64,000 nt of DNA from Bacteroidota bacterium (GCA_016702705.1 JADJDM010000015.1:1-64000); one strand, 5' to 3'; counted from the stretch's first letter, positions 54,361 to 63,610 are shown. The notes: generated from the letters alone by a model not told the origin. Made by a program: numbers and translations.

Positions 54361-54615
54361 ATGGCAAATCATAAGTCCTCAATTAAAAGAATCAGATCAA
54401 ACGACGCGAAACGTTTACGTAACAAATATTTTGCAAAAACTACTCGTACTTTCTTAAAGAGATTACGTTTAGCAACTGACAAAGCAGAAGTTACAGCGTT
54501 ATTACCAAAAGTTTCTTCTATGTTAGATAAGTTAGCAAAGCGTAACATTATTCATAAGAATAAAGCTTCTAACCTAAAGTCGCAAATTGCTAAAAGAGCT
54601 TTAACTGTAAAGTAA
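54361..54615 (+). CDS. rpsT: 30S ribosomal protein S20
   Basis: An 84-residue S20. It begins MANHKSSIKRIRSNDAKRLR and ends HKNKASNLKSQIAKRA, the standard pattern with the three-helix layout. Binds the 5' domain of 16S rRNA early in assembly. Own promoter and a very strong terminator, so it is monocistronic. Confidence 0.97.
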   Translation: MANHKSSIKRIRSNDAKRLRNKYFAKTTRTFLKRLRLATDKAEVTALLPKVSSMLDKLAKRNIIHKNKASNLKSQIAKRALTVK

Positions 54616-54637
54616 TTTTACCTATTTATATTTAATG

Positions 54638-54668
54638 AACCGCCCCGAGCTTTCGGGGCGGTTTTTTT
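54638..54668 (+). terminator. Intrinsic terminator of rpsT
   Basis: AACCGCCCCGA pairs with TCGGGGCGGTT, then seven Ts. Confidence 0.92.
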
Positions 54669-54726
54669 GTTTGCTCCTCTACCATTTTTACTTCTAATTG
54701 TTAAATATTTGTAGAATTGAAATATT

Positions 54727-54746
54727 ATTTAGACATTTGTCTAAAT
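54727..54746. promoter_or_regulatory. 20-bp palindrome, likely former operator of the dead ArsR-type gene
   Basis: ATTTAGACATTTGTCTAAAT, 9-bp arms, 9 bp before the pseudogene start; the shape and place fit an ArsR/SdpR autorepressor site. Confidence 0.5.
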
Positions 54747-54755
54747 ATTTAAATA

Positions 54756-54986
54756 ATGTCATTAAACTAGCCTTCAAAGCACTTAACGATAAAACAAGAA
54801 GAGAAATTCTTGAATGAAAGACATGACTGCAGGGAAATTGTAGAGCAATTTAATATGACGGCCAGTATTTCTCATCACTTGAATTTTAAGACGAGCGGAT
54901 TGAAACAAGGGCAGTTTATTAATTACAGTTTAAATATGACAGTATTAGATGACATTATGAAATGGATGGTTCAATTCAATAAATAA
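54756..54986 (+). pseudogene. ArsR/SdpR-type repressor pseudogene
   Basis: Three frames hold pieces of one winged-helix repressor: KLAFKALNDKTRREILE, then KDMTAG and EIVEQFNMTASISHHLN, then KQGQFINYSLNMTVLDDIMKW. The linking segments around the recognition helix end are shortened and the frame breaks several times, with stop codons. Unlike the homopolymer cases in this window, residues are missing as well, so this is a true pseudogene of the SdpR autorepressor group. Confidence 0.75.
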
Positions 54987-55007
54987 CAATATTAAAAAAC
55001 AATTAAA

Positions 55008-55129
55008 ATGAAAACTTCAAAAATTATTTTACAATTACTAATTGGTGCCCTAACTTTGAATTTGGACGTTTGCCGCAGTTCCTCTACATTCTAGTGGGAA
55101 TTGCCTTTGGTCTTCCAACTCAAACCTAA
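55008..55129 (+). pseudogene. SdpI-like membrane protein remnant
   Basis: The ATG at 55008 opens MKTSKIILQLLIGALTLN, a plausible first TM helix of an SdpI/DUF1648 immunity protein; the next segment, in another frame, reads FGRLPQFLYILVGIAFGLPTQT and stops at 55127-55129. Most of the gene is gone. The pairing with the upstream SdpR-like relic is the main support, since sdpR and sdpI are normally adjacent. Confidence 0.45.
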
Positions 55130-55431
55130 GAATCCGTAAACAACTCTTGCAAAACGGGGTTTTCTTGTTTTTTTTTATGTTGTATTTGACTCGGGTTCGC
55201 TTTTAGGATTTTTAAACAACCGGTGGCCAAATGACAATCGTAGCAAAACCTAGATCCCCTTAGGTGATTTTAGCTTTTTTAGGAACGAAAGCAATTTTGG
55301 GCGGTCTTTGTTTTGACTTGTTCGTTAATTCAATTATTTTGGTTTCCAGTGATATATTTTCATAATTACTAATTAACAAAAGTAATTAGTTAGATTAACC
55401 ATAAATATAAATTATTACCTTTAATAGCAAG
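55130..55431. other. Intergenic stretch without recognised feature
   Basis: AT-rich, no ORF, tRNA or terminator; a short CTAATTA / TAATTAG inverted repeat lies just before 55400. It may be further decayed sdpI region. Confidence 0.4.
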
Positions 55432-56037
55432 ATGCGTAGTTTTTTATTAATATTCTTTGCAATTGCTTTCAATTGTCTTCTTGTTGGACAAAACAAGGCT
55501 AAGATTGATTCATTAAAGCAACTAGGCAGAGATTCCTTAATCAAATTGGCAGTCAAAAAAATAAACGATAAAAATTTTGATTCTAAATACTACGACCACA
55601 TTATTGTAAAAGCAGATAGCACCAAACTAATTGTTGAGTTTAAGGTATCAATAAAATTAAAAACAAAAGGATTGTGTTATTATGATGCTGTTAGCATTTC
55701 ATTAGTTGGAAGCGGGGCATATAAAAGTATAACTGGCGATTGCGACGAACCGAAATATTATAAACCCAGTGCAAAACAATTAAAAAAAATAGATTTTGTA
55801 TTCAACTCAATCAACAAAAAAAATGAAATCGGTGATATTCCCAATAAAAAGTTAGATGATGGCACCGTTATGGAAATAACCGAAATGCTTACTTTTTATC
55901 ATATTGAAATGTCAGATGGTAACACAATGTCGCGTTATAAAATTGATAAGAACAGCGGGAGAATTTTTGATGCAATACACAAGCATTACATGAAGGATAG
56001 AGATGATCCACCGCAAATTGAAATTATAGAAAAATAA
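55432..56037 (+). CDS. Exported protein of unknown function
   Basis: A 201-residue protein with a signal peptide (MRSFLLIFFAIAFNCLLVGQ). Two Cys (about 82 and 104) may form a disulfide around VSISLVGSGAYKSITGDC. C-terminal half is charged with strand-like alternation (EITEMLTFYHIEMSDGNTMS). I recognise no family. Stands alone, converging with plsY. Confidence 0.55.
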   Translation: MRSFLLIFFAIAFNCLLVGQNKAKIDSLKQLGRDSLIKLAVKKINDKNFDSKYYDHIIVKADSTKLIVEFKVSIKLKTKGLCYYDAVSISLVGSGAYKSITGDCDEPKYYKPSAKQLKKIDFVFNSINKKNEIGDIPNKKLDDGTVMEITEMLTFYHIEMSDGNTMSRYKIDKNSGRIFDAIHKHYMKDRDDPPQIEIIEK

Positions 56038-56041
56038 TAAA

Positions 56042-56677
56042 TTAAGCCTTAGCCTTTTTAAAAAAATTCACTTTAGATTCCTGCTTTTTAAGCAAGCGTG
56101 AAATATTCTTTTTGTGAGTAACAATTAATAAAAACGCTACTACAATTGAAAAAGCGATTAAAGTAACATTGTTATAGTGCAATAATAGTATTCCAATAAA
56201 CGGAAAAGATAAACCAGCTGTCATAGAAGCAAGTGAAACATATTTAAATGCAAATAACATTACTAAAAACACTACTAAAGCTATTGAAGCAGCTTCTGGC
56301 TGAACAGCCAATACAACACCTAAAAGCGTTGCAACGCCTTTTCCACCTCTAAAACCTGCAAGTATTGGAAAAATGTGTCCTAATAAAGCCGCAACACCTA
56401 AAGCAATTTGAAAATTAATAAAAGGATTTGTTTCTACTTCATATCTTCCAAGATAAGCAAGCATTACTGCACCCAAGCCTTTTGCAATATCAATTATTAA
56501 AACTGGGATTCCCGCTTTTTTTCCTAATACTCTAAATGTGTTGGTAGCACCTGCATTACCGCTTCCAAATTCGCGAACATCAATTCCGTAAAACAACTTC
56601 CCAACCCAAACTGCCGTAGGAATTGATCCTAAAACGTAAGCAGCTAAAATTAATAAAATGTCTAAATATTGAATCAT
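56042..56677 (-). CDS. plsY: Acyl-phosphate--glycerol-3-phosphate acyltransferase
   Basis: A 211-residue five-helix membrane enzyme that acylates glycerol 3-phosphate from acyl phosphate, the first step of phospholipid synthesis in most bacteria. Motifs: LGSIPTAVWVGKLFYGIDVREFGSGNAGATNTFRVLG (PlsY signatures 1, key words SGNAGATN), GHIFPILAGFRGGKGVATLLG (signature 2) and VSLASM near helix 4 (signature 3 SLAS). ATG 56677 replaces a TTG six codons upstream. Partner PlsX is not in view. Confidence 0.95.
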   Translation of the reverse strand: MIQYLDILLILAAYVLGSIPTAVWVGKLFYGIDVREFGSGNAGATNTFRVLGKKAGIPVLIIDIAKGLGAVMLAYLGRYEVETNPFINFQIALGVAALLGHIFPILAGFRGGKGVATLLGVVLAVQPEAASIALVVFLVMLFAFKYVSLASMTAGLSFPFIGILLLHYNNVTLIAFSIVVAFLLIVTHKKNISRLLKKQESKVNFFKKAKA

Positions 56678-56785
56678 TAACACAAATTTAAGCAATACTT
56701 AGCCTTTTGGTAACGCATTGCTAATAAATTAATACACAGAAAAATGTTAAATTGCTGAATAACAGTATTTTAAAATAATTTAGTG

Positions 56786-58405
56786 TTATTTTTTTAACAC
56801 TTCCAAAGCCTTATTAATCATTCGGTCGTTTTGCTGCGAAATTGGATAATAAGCGTCACTTCCCAATAGATTTCGGCCCATCAAGGCTTTTAGTTGAGTT
56901 TTTAAGTAAGAAGCGCTCTTTTTAATAGCAGCCTCATCTTTATTAATCCCTGCCTTTTCACAATAAGCGGCGAATCTATTTATCATTTCATCACTAATAG
57001 TAAAACTCATCATAAATGAGGGAATTGTTTTGTATTTAGAATAAGCAGCTCTGTTTTTATCAACCTCTTCCAAAGAGAAATCATTTAATAAACCTGCATA
57101 AGCAACTTTGTTTAACCAAAAACTTCTAAAGCTAGTATCTAAACCAACAAAATAATCGGGCATAATACCACCGCCTCCATACACAATTTTACCTGCTGGA
57201 GTTTTATACTTTAAGGTCTTATCAAACTTAATACTATCCTTATCTATTAATTCACCAGAAGTGTAACGATTATACTCTTCCTCATAATATGCCTCATTTC
57301 CATTTGTATATGGTTTTTGGATGCAACGCCCTGTTGGTGTGTAATAACGCGCTGTAGTTAAACGTAAAGCTGATCCATCAGGCATTTCCATTTGTTCTTG
57401 CACTAAACCTTTACCAAATGTTCTTCTACCAATGAGTGTTCCCCTATCATTATCTTGAACTGCCCCAGCTAAAATTTCGCTTGCTGACGCCGACCCTTCA
57501 TCTATTAGAACAACTAAGGGATCATTTTCATAACCTCCTCTGTCACTTGCTTTGTAATCTTTACGTGGACTAGCTTTTCCTTGAGTATAAACAATACGCA
57601 TTCCCTTATTTAAAAACTCATCTACAATATCCACTGCTGCATTTAAATAACCACCACCATTACCACGTAAGTCGATGATCATTTTTTTCATGCCTTGCTT
57701 TTTAAGTTTATTGAATGCACTCAAATATTCGGTATATGTGGTTGCACCAAACCTACTAATCTTAATATAACCAACATCATTTTTAACCATGTAAGCTGCA
57801 TCAATGCTGTAAATTGGAATTTCTCCACGTGTAATAGTGATTTCCAATAAATCTTTTGCCCCACTTCTTTTTATTTGCAACTTAACTTTTGTACCGCTCT
57901 TACCTCTTAATTTTGTAAAAACTTGTTTATTGGTAATTTTAACTCCTGCTACAGTTGCCCCGTCAACCTTAATAATTTTATCTCCCGATTTAACTCCCAC
58001 CTTTTCGGAAGGTCCACCATTAATAGGATTTACAACTGTAATTGTATCATTTAAGATATTAAACTCCACTCCTATTCCATCGAAATTACCTTCCAGTGGT
58101 TCATTCACAGCCTCTAACTCTTGCGCAGGGATGTAATCACTGTGAGGGTCTAAACTGTGCAACATGGCAACTAAAGTCATATCACGCAACGAATCTGCTT
58201 CTATGGTATCAACATAATTTTGAGTGATAAAATCCAACACATTATCTAACTTTCCTTTTTTGCCTGATGTTTGTTGAGTTACAACATTGTTACCGCCTTT
58301 ATAATTAAAAAGAGTTCCAATAAAAACTCCTAAAATCAGGACTATTGAGATCCAAATAGGTAAATATGGGTTAAATTTAGGTTTGCCTTCGGAAGAATAA
58401 TCCAT
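56786..58405 (-). CDS. S41 family C-terminal processing peptidase (CtpA-like)
   Basis: A 539-residue periplasmic protease. One N-terminal TM or signal anchor (about 14-32), a PDZ domain (about 95-175; GIGVEFNILNDTITVVNPINGGPS, GVKSGDKIIKVDG), then the S41 domain with the nucleophile in EGSASASEILAGAVQDNDRG and the catalytic Lys in RRTFGKGLVQEQ. This is the Ser/Lys dyad of tail-specific proteases. A helical C-terminal domain follows (about 430-539). It probably trims or degrades envelope proteins. Single gene. Confidence 0.92.
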   Translation of the reverse strand: MDYSSEGKPKFNPYLPIWISIVLILGVFIGTLFNYKGGNNVVTQQTSGKKGKLDNVLDFITQNYVDTIEADSLRDMTLVAMLHSLDPHSDYIPAQELEAVNEPLEGNFDGIGVEFNILNDTITVVNPINGGPSEKVGVKSGDKIIKVDGATVAGVKITNKQVFTKLRGKSGTKVKLQIKRSGAKDLLEITITRGEIPIYSIDAAYMVKNDVGYIKISRFGATTYTEYLSAFNKLKKQGMKKMIIDLRGNGGGYLNAAVDIVDEFLNKGMRIVYTQGKASPRKDYKASDRGGYENDPLVVLIDEGSASASEILAGAVQDNDRGTLIGRRTFGKGLVQEQMEMPDGSALRLTTARYYTPTGRCIQKPYTNGNEAYYEEEYNRYTSGELIDKDSIKFDKTLKYKTPAGKIVYGGGGIMPDYFVGLDTSFRSFWLNKVAYAGLLNDFSLEEVDKNRAAYSKYKTIPSFMMSFTISDEMINRFAAYCEKAGINKDEAAIKKSASYLKTQLKALMGRNLLGSDAYYPISQQNDRMINKALEVLKK

Positions 58406-58466
58406 ACTTTGTTAAAAATTGATTGATACAAAAGTAATTTATTAATTTTAAAGACGTTTACCACTT

Positions 58467-58919
58467 ATGCAAAAGAATCTAAAAATAGTAGTTTTGGTTT
58501 TGTTAGTTTTTGTCTTCTCTTGTAAAAAGAAAAAAACAAATGCTGCAACTAACCCAAATCAAGTAAATACAGCTGTAAACATCTATGTTTACAAAAATAC
58601 CCCAGAATTTTTTAATTTAATGGTTGCAGGTGGCTGGATTTATAAATCAGGTGGCACAAGCGGAATCATCATCTATCGAATTGCACAAAACGAAACAAAT
58701 GGTGACTTTGCAGTGTTTGAGCGTAACTGCCCGCACGAAGGTGGAACAAATGTAAACGCATTTGTAAAAGTGCAAAGCGATAATATTAGTGCAAAAGATA
58801 CCATTTGTGGTTCTAAGTTTTATATAACAAACGGTACAGTAATAAATGGACCATCCGTTTATCCACTCAGAGCATATAATACAACTTATGATGGTAACGT
58901 GTTACATATTTATAATTAA
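58467..58919 (+). CDS. Rieske-like lipoprotein lacking the second cluster motif
   Basis: A 150-residue lipoprotein, lipobox VFSC (Cys 19), with a Rieske-type beta-sandwich. The first cluster motif is NCPHE (C-x-H, preceded by VFERN), but the second, normally C-x2-H followed by GSKF, reads ICGSKFYITNG: the Cys is present and the His missing, as if PLH had been lost. NGPSVYPLRAYN after it is typical. It probably cannot hold a normal [2Fe-2S] centre. Followed after 5 bp by the Nudix gene, likely one transcript. Confidence 0.7.
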   Translation: MQKNLKIVVLVLLVFVFSCKKKKTNAATNPNQVNTAVNIYVYKNTPEFFNLMVAGGWIYKSGGTSGIIIYRIAQNETNGDFAVFERNCPHEGGTNVNAFVKVQSDNISAKDTICGSKFYITNGTVINGPSVYPLRAYNTTYDGNVLHIYN

Positions 58920-58924
58920 AAAAC

Positions 58925-59574
58925 ATGTTAGTTGATTTACAAGTTTTTTTATCTAAGCAACTGCAATTGAACTTACCAGGAAAAGAAGTTCAATACCAAA
59001 TGGCAAGTAATAACCGTATTAAAGAAATTCCAAATCTTAACGAGATTAAAGATTATAAAGAAAGTGCAGTTTGCATTTTACTTTATCAACAAGAAGACAC
59101 CATCTATTTTCCATTAATAGAACGTGTTGTTTACAAAGGTGTGCACAGCGGACAAATTGCATTACCAGGTGGAAAGAAAGATGAAACGGATAGCAATTTA
59201 ATACACACAGCCTTGCGCGAATTAGAAGAAGAAATTGGAATCTCGCATACTCACCTTGAAGTTGTAGGGAAACTAACACAAGTTTATATTCCTCCAAGCA
59301 ATTTTTTAGTAAATCCAGTTGTTGCTATTACTCATCAATTACCTCAATTTATTCTTAACCCAACAGAAGTACAAAGTGTTATTCCATTTTCATTAAAGGA
59401 CTTGTTAGATGAAAATATTATTAAAGAAACATATATAGAATTAGAAAAAGGGCTGAAAATAAAAACCCCTTACTTTGATGTAAGGGGTAAAGTTTTATGG
59501 GCGCAACAGCTATGATATTAAATGAGCTGAAGCATATTTTAAAATCTAATTCTTCTTTTTCTCAATTTCAGTAA
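58925..59574 (+). CDS. Nudix hydrolase, CoA pyrophosphatase group, one-base frameshift at the 3' end
   Basis: A Nudix enzyme of the CoA diphosphatase branch (NudL-like). SGQIALPGGKKDETDSNLIH and the Nudix box GGKKDE-x7-RELEEEIGI are complete, with the CoA-branch words just before it (VHSGQIALPGG). The frame stops at 59515 after VLWAQQL. Adding one G to the run at 59499-59501 gives VLWGATAMILNELKHIL, the normal family end, and a 216-residue protein ending at 59574. The corrected end overlaps the convergent gene by 29 bp. Confidence 0.85.
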
Positions 59575-60340
59575 CTACTGTATCGTAGCATAAGTAATAC
59601 TTTCCTTTATGAAGGTTTGCTATATCTAAATTATTACCAAATCCTTTCTTCACAACATTACCGTAAAAGTCATATACTTCGTAAGATGTTTCTGTACTGA
59701 ACTTAATTGTTTTAGAATCAGCAGCCACTTCAAAAGAAGGTTTTTCCATTAAAGAACTAAAAGTTGCTGGGCCACCATAACGAGGTGCTGAACCAAAACC
59801 TGTTTGTTTTACTCTAAATTTATTTTCGCCTGAATGAGGAACAACTTTAAATTCATATTGGTGTTCAGAAGGAGAACCTTGTCCGCCAACTTCACCAATT
59901 TTTACCCATTTGTTCCATTTAAATTGTTCAACAACGAATGGTAAAGAACCCATTTCATTTTTTGTTTTCCACTTTAACATACCATCTTCGGTAACATTAA
60001 TGTTTACAACATCAAAAGTTGGCTTTGGCTTTAAAACTTCAGGGTTTAACACCTTTGGAATACAACCATCTTTGTGTCGGATTTCAATTACAACTTTGTC
60101 GCCAGTGTTTAATTTAAATGGAGTAAAATCAACTTCAAATGCTGAAGAATTTACTTCATCCGTTGTAACCTGACCATTAACACGCACTTCATAAGCACAA
60201 AAACCAACGCCTGTGTTATTAAATCCATTCTGAACGAATAGATTCCTGTTTTGGTATTTCCCCTCCACTAACAATGTTCCTCCATCTGCAAAAGCAGCGA
60301 AAGATGAGATTAACGAAAAGAATAAAACAAGTTGTTTCAT
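59546..60340 (-). CDS. Exported protein with T9SS-like C-terminal domain, unknown function
   Basis: A 264-residue protein: signal peptide (MKQLVLFFSLISSFAAF, ending AFA), a strand-rich domain with GGTLLVEGKYQNRNLFVQN and a Cys at about 46, a fibronectin-like segment (MLKWKTKNEMGSLPFVVEQF), and a C-terminal tail resembling a type IX sorting domain (YEVYDFYGNVVKKG, LDIANLHKGKYYL). Surface or secreted by inference. -7 element TATATTTG on the minus strand at 60369-60362. Confidence 0.6.
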   Translation of the reverse strand: MKQLVLFFSLISSFAAFADGGTLLVEGKYQNRNLFVQNGFNNTGVGFCAYEVRVNGQVTTDEVNSSAFEVDFTPFKLNTGDKVVIEIRHKDGCIPKVLNPEVLKPKPTFDVVNINVTEDGMLKWKTKNEMGSLPFVVEQFKWNKWVKIGEVGGQGSPSEHQYEFKVVPHSGENKFRVKQTGFGSAPRYGGPATFSSLMEKPSFEVAADSKTIKFSTETSYEVYDFYGNVVKKGFGNNLDIANLHKGKYYLCYDTVVTEIEKKKN

Positions 60341-60361
60341 TTTAATAAATTTATTTAGGGA

Positions 60362-60369
60362 CAAATATA
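60362..60369 (-). promoter_or_regulatory. -7 promoter element of the 59546-60340 gene
   Basis: Minus strand TATATTTG, 21 bp before the ATG. Confidence 0.5.
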
Positions 60370-60382
60370 CGAATTAAAAAGC

Positions 60383-60568
60383 TCAATTTCTAAATTTAAC
60401 AAGTAAAAACAACACACTGAATATCAATACGATAGTAACTAAAATCCAAATATTTCCCTTAAAATGCATTCGATTAACCTTTAAATCCTTTCGATAAGAA
60501 TAGGCAATTACTGCTATGAAAACAATTAAGAATGAAATAGTGAATATTAACCTGCCTGTTGTAAACAT
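60383..60568 (-). CDS. Small two-helix membrane protein
   Basis: A 61-residue protein with two TM helices (about 7-24 and 40-57) separated by a basic loop (RKDLKVNRMHFKG). ATG 60568 is preferred over a codon 10 residues upstream. No family recognised. It lies between the exported-protein gene and the divergent WG-repeat gene. Confidence 0.55.
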   Translation of the reverse strand: MFTTGRLIFTISFLIVFIAVIAYSYRKDLKVNRMHFKGNIWILVTIVLIFSVLFLLVKFRN

Positions 60569-60603
60569 AATTTGTTTTCTGAAAGATATCTGTTGCAAAA
60601 GTA

Positions 60604-60611
60604 TATTTTTG
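60604..60611 (+). promoter_or_regulatory. -7 promoter element of the WG-repeat gene
   Basis: TATTTTTG, 10 bp before the ATG at 60622. Confidence 0.5.
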
Positions 60612-60621
60612 CCTTCGCTTA

Positions 60622-62721
60622 ATGAAAAAACATGCTTACATAGTTATGGTATTTTTATGCACAACATTTATTTGTTCTGCATCGAAAATAGAAAACGCCT
60701 ATAAAGCATTAAGCATTTACGATTATTTTAAAGCAAAGAAAACTGCTTATAGTTGCATAAACAAAAACACGAGCCAAGCAGCATTTGTTTTAGCAAACAT
60801 TTATTATCGCACAGATAATCCATTTCACAATTACGATAGCGCCTACAAATACATCGAACTTGCCAACAGTAATTTTAATCCAATAAAGGATTTAGTATTA
60901 CTAAAAAAATATTCGTTTCAAGATTCAAGTATGCTGGCCTTGAGGAATGCTGTTCACAGCGCATCATATAATAAATACATAGTTTCAAAAAAAGAACTAA
61001 GCATAAGTGATATTGAAACATTCATCAATTATTATCAAAACTCATTGTACTTGCAAAAATGTTTTTTTAAACGAGATAGCATTGCGTTTTACAATTATGT
61101 GAAAGAAAAAAAATCATCGGGGATGGAACAATTTTTACTTAGCTACCCCGAATCTTCTTTGATTAATGATGCTAAAGAACAATTGGATTATTTCACGTTT
61201 CGTGAATATGCTGCAAACGACAATATAAGTTCAATCGAAAAATTTATCATTTCGTTTCCAAAAAGCAACAATTTAATTGCGGCTCAAGATTTATTATTTG
61301 CGATTTCTTTGAAACAAAAAAACACTGCATTGCTTTACAAATACATTAAACAATTCCCCAACAACTCACATGTTGAATCAAGTTGGAAAGATTTGTTTTC
61401 TTTAGAAGTTAATACTTATTCAAACGAAGCGCTGAATGATTTTATTACCAAATATCCTGATTTTCCTTACAAACAAAGTATTGAAAAAGAAATTGAAATA
61501 AGTAATGTGCTTTTGCTACTCGTAAAAACAAATAACACATTTGGTTATATTAATGAAACGGGAGATACCATAGTACCCTTTATATATGAAGGATTGGAAG
61601 AATTTAGCGACGGGCTTGCTGTTGCCGAGCGTAATGGAAAATTTGGTTACATTAATAAATTAGGTGAGCCAATTATTTCCTTTGACTTAGAGGATGCAGA
61701 AAGTTTTAAGAACGGAAGGTCTATTATAAAAAGGGGTAATTTATATTATGTAATTAACCGCACAGGAACTGTTATCTCTAACGCTTATGAAGGCATTTCG
61801 GATTTTAATGAAGGTCTTGCCATTGTGAAAAATAACCTTTTATACGGGGCAATTGATAAAAATGGAAAAGAAGAAATCGCCTTGCAATACCAAAGCATGG
61901 GTGAATTTAGCGATGGATTAAGTACGGCTCAAAAAAACAACACCTTTGGTTATGTTGATAGCAAAGGCTTACCAACTATCCCATTTATGTTTCAGTGGGC
62001 AGAGAAATTTAGTAATGGAAGAGCACGCGTAAAATACAATAACAAATATGGAGTGATAGATAAAAAAGGTGATTTTATTATTAGACCATTGTATGACAGA
62101 ATTGATGAAGAAATAAATGGTGTATATATTATTTACAAAAACAATTTTTATGGCTTTGCAGATAGCAGTGGTTGTTTGTTAAGTGAATTAAATAATATTC
62201 AATTAAGTAATAACACATCTAAAGACTATACTGATGGAAACCTGCTCCGCTTATCATTAGAAGATGAGCAAAAACTAATAAACAAAAATGGAAAAGCAGT
62301 TTCTGAAGAGGAATACGAAGAAATGTATTTGCCTAAAAATGGTTTAATAAAAATATTTACAGAAGATAAATACGGCTTTATAAACACAAAAAACAAAAGT
62401 ATCATTAAGCCCATTTACGATGATGCTAGCGACTTTGAAGATAGCGTAAGTATTGCAGAGAAGAAAGATTTAAAACTATTAATCAATACAAAAAGTGAAG
62501 TTTTATTTAGCATAAAAACAAATGAACTTGAAAAAATTGGAAACAACTGCTTCACTTACCTAAACGAAAAAAACGAAAGAGTAATTTCCAACAAAAAAGG
62601 AATTACCATTTTAGTTACCACAAAAGATACTCCTGAATTATTTAAAGATAGATTCCTAATTTGGGAAGGAACAAATAAGACAGAGATTTATGATATGAAA
62701 GCGGGGAAGTTTATTTTTTGA
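60622..62721 (+). CDS. WG-repeat protein
   Basis: A 699-residue exported protein (signal peptide ending CSAS). The first 300 residues are helical and TPR-like (KALSIYDYFKAKKTAYSC, AFVLANIYYRTDNPFHNYDSA). From about 310 come WG-type repeats of about 45 residues: NTFGYINETGDTIVPFIY, KFGYINKLGEPIISF, LYGAIDKNGKEEIALQY, TFGYVDSKGLPTIPFMF, KYGVIDKKGDFIIRPLY and KYGFINTKNKSIIKPIY, with SDG/NEGLA spacers. WG repeats are common and diverse in Bacteroidota; function open. Its end overlaps the convergent hydrolase by 11 bp. Confidence 0.85.
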   Translation: MKKHAYIVMVFLCTTFICSASKIENAYKALSIYDYFKAKKTAYSCINKNTSQAAFVLANIYYRTDNPFHNYDSAYKYIELANSNFNPIKDLVLLKKYSFQDSSMLALRNAVHSASYNKYIVSKKELSISDIETFINYYQNSLYLQKCFFKRDSIAFYNYVKEKKSSGMEQFLLSYPESSLINDAKEQLDYFTFREYAANDNISSIEKFIISFPKSNNLIAAQDLLFAISLKQKNTALLYKYIKQFPNNSHVESSWKDLFSLEVNTYSNEALNDFITKYPDFPYKQSIEKEIEISNVLLLLVKTNNTFGYINETGDTIVPFIYEGLEEFSDGLAVAERNGKFGYINKLGEPIISFDLEDAESFKNGRSIIKRGNLYYVINRTGTVISNAYEGISDFNEGLAIVKNNLLYGAIDKNGKEEIALQYQSMGEFSDGLSTAQKNNTFGYVDSKGLPTIPFMFQWAEKFSNGRARVKYNNKYGVIDKKGDFIIRPLYDRIDEEINGVYIIYKNNFYGFADSSGCLLSELNNIQLSNNTSKDYTDGNLLRLSLEDEQKLINKNGKAVSEEEYEEMYLPKNGLIKIFTEDKYGFINTKNKSIIKPIYDDASDFEDSVSIAEKKDLKLLINTKSEVLFSIKTNELEKIGNNCFTYLNEKNERVISNKKGITILVTTKDTPELFKDRFLIWEGTNKTEIYDMKAGKFIF

Positions 62722-63610
62722 TAAACACTTCCAAATCCCTCAAGTAATTCTCAAAACCATACTTCTCGGGAACTTCGCCATGATCGGCACCATCAATCTT
62801 ATGTGCTTCATTGTATGATCCACCATGATTGTTGTAAACTACTTGTCCGTGTGTATCAATATTTAAAAACAAATCGTTTTTACCATGCATCCAAAATAAG
62901 GGTTGAGTAATTTTTTTAATCTCCTCTGCATTATCAATTTTTAAATTAGTGAAATAAGAAGCTGGCATGCTTATCTGACTTCCATCCTGAACCATAACTG
63001 CTGCCGATGCAAAGTTTGCTTCTAAAATAATTTTAGATGGTGTTAATGTTCTTGGATTCGAGGTTAACTCACATGCAGGAGCTGAACCTAAACTAAAACC
63101 ATAAATCATTAAACGTTGACTGTTTAAACCATTTAACTTTAACCATTGAAAAGCCGCATCCACATCCGCATACATACCATCTTCCGTTGGATCCCCTTCG
63201 CTCATGCCAAAGCCACGGTAATCAATCATCATAACACCATAGTGATTTTTACCCGATATATGCGCCATTAACTTTGCGCGTTGCCAATAAAAATCCATAT
63301 GCCATTTGTTACCATGGCAATACATGATAACAGTATCCGTTGCGATTTTAGAAATGCTTCCTAAATAAATAGCGTGAATTTTTTTAGCAGTAGACTCCCC
63401 AGGAATTAAAGAATTCAAAGTAAAGTGATGTATTAAGCTGTCAGGAATTTTGTAGGTTGCATCTAAAATAAAATCTTGTTCGCCAGTGTAGTTATCTAAT
63501 TGATAAGAGGTGATTGTATTATCATTGTTATACAAATTGTTATCCAAGCGCATACAAGAACTTAGAGCAATTACGATTACAATAAAAATAGAATGTGCAA
63601 ACTTTTTCAT
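62711..63610 (-). CDS. Alpha/beta-hydrolase lipoprotein
   Basis: A 299-residue serine hydrolase, lipobox LSSC. Oxyanion strand MYCHGNKWHM, the YRGFGMSEGDPTEDG turn, nucleophile elbow GFSLGSA (Ser about 172), Asp in HGKNDLF and the His in GADHGEVPE complete the triad. It resembles the BEM46-like or YqkD group; substrate unknown. Overlaps the WG-repeat gene end. Confidence 0.85.
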   Translation of the reverse strand: MKKFAHSIFIVIVIALSSCMRLDNNLYNNDNTITSYQLDNYTGEQDFILDATYKIPDSLIHHFTLNSLIPGESTAKKIHAIYLGSISKIATDTVIMYCHGNKWHMDFYWQRAKLMAHISGKNHYGVMMIDYRGFGMSEGDPTEDGMYADVDAAFQWLKLNGLNSQRLMIYGFSLGSAPACELTSNPRTLTPSKIILEANFASAAVMVQDGSQISMPASYFTNLKIDNAEEIKKITQPLFWMHGKNDLFLNIDTHGQVVYNNHGGSYNEAHKIDGADHGEVPEKYGFENYLRDLEVFIKK

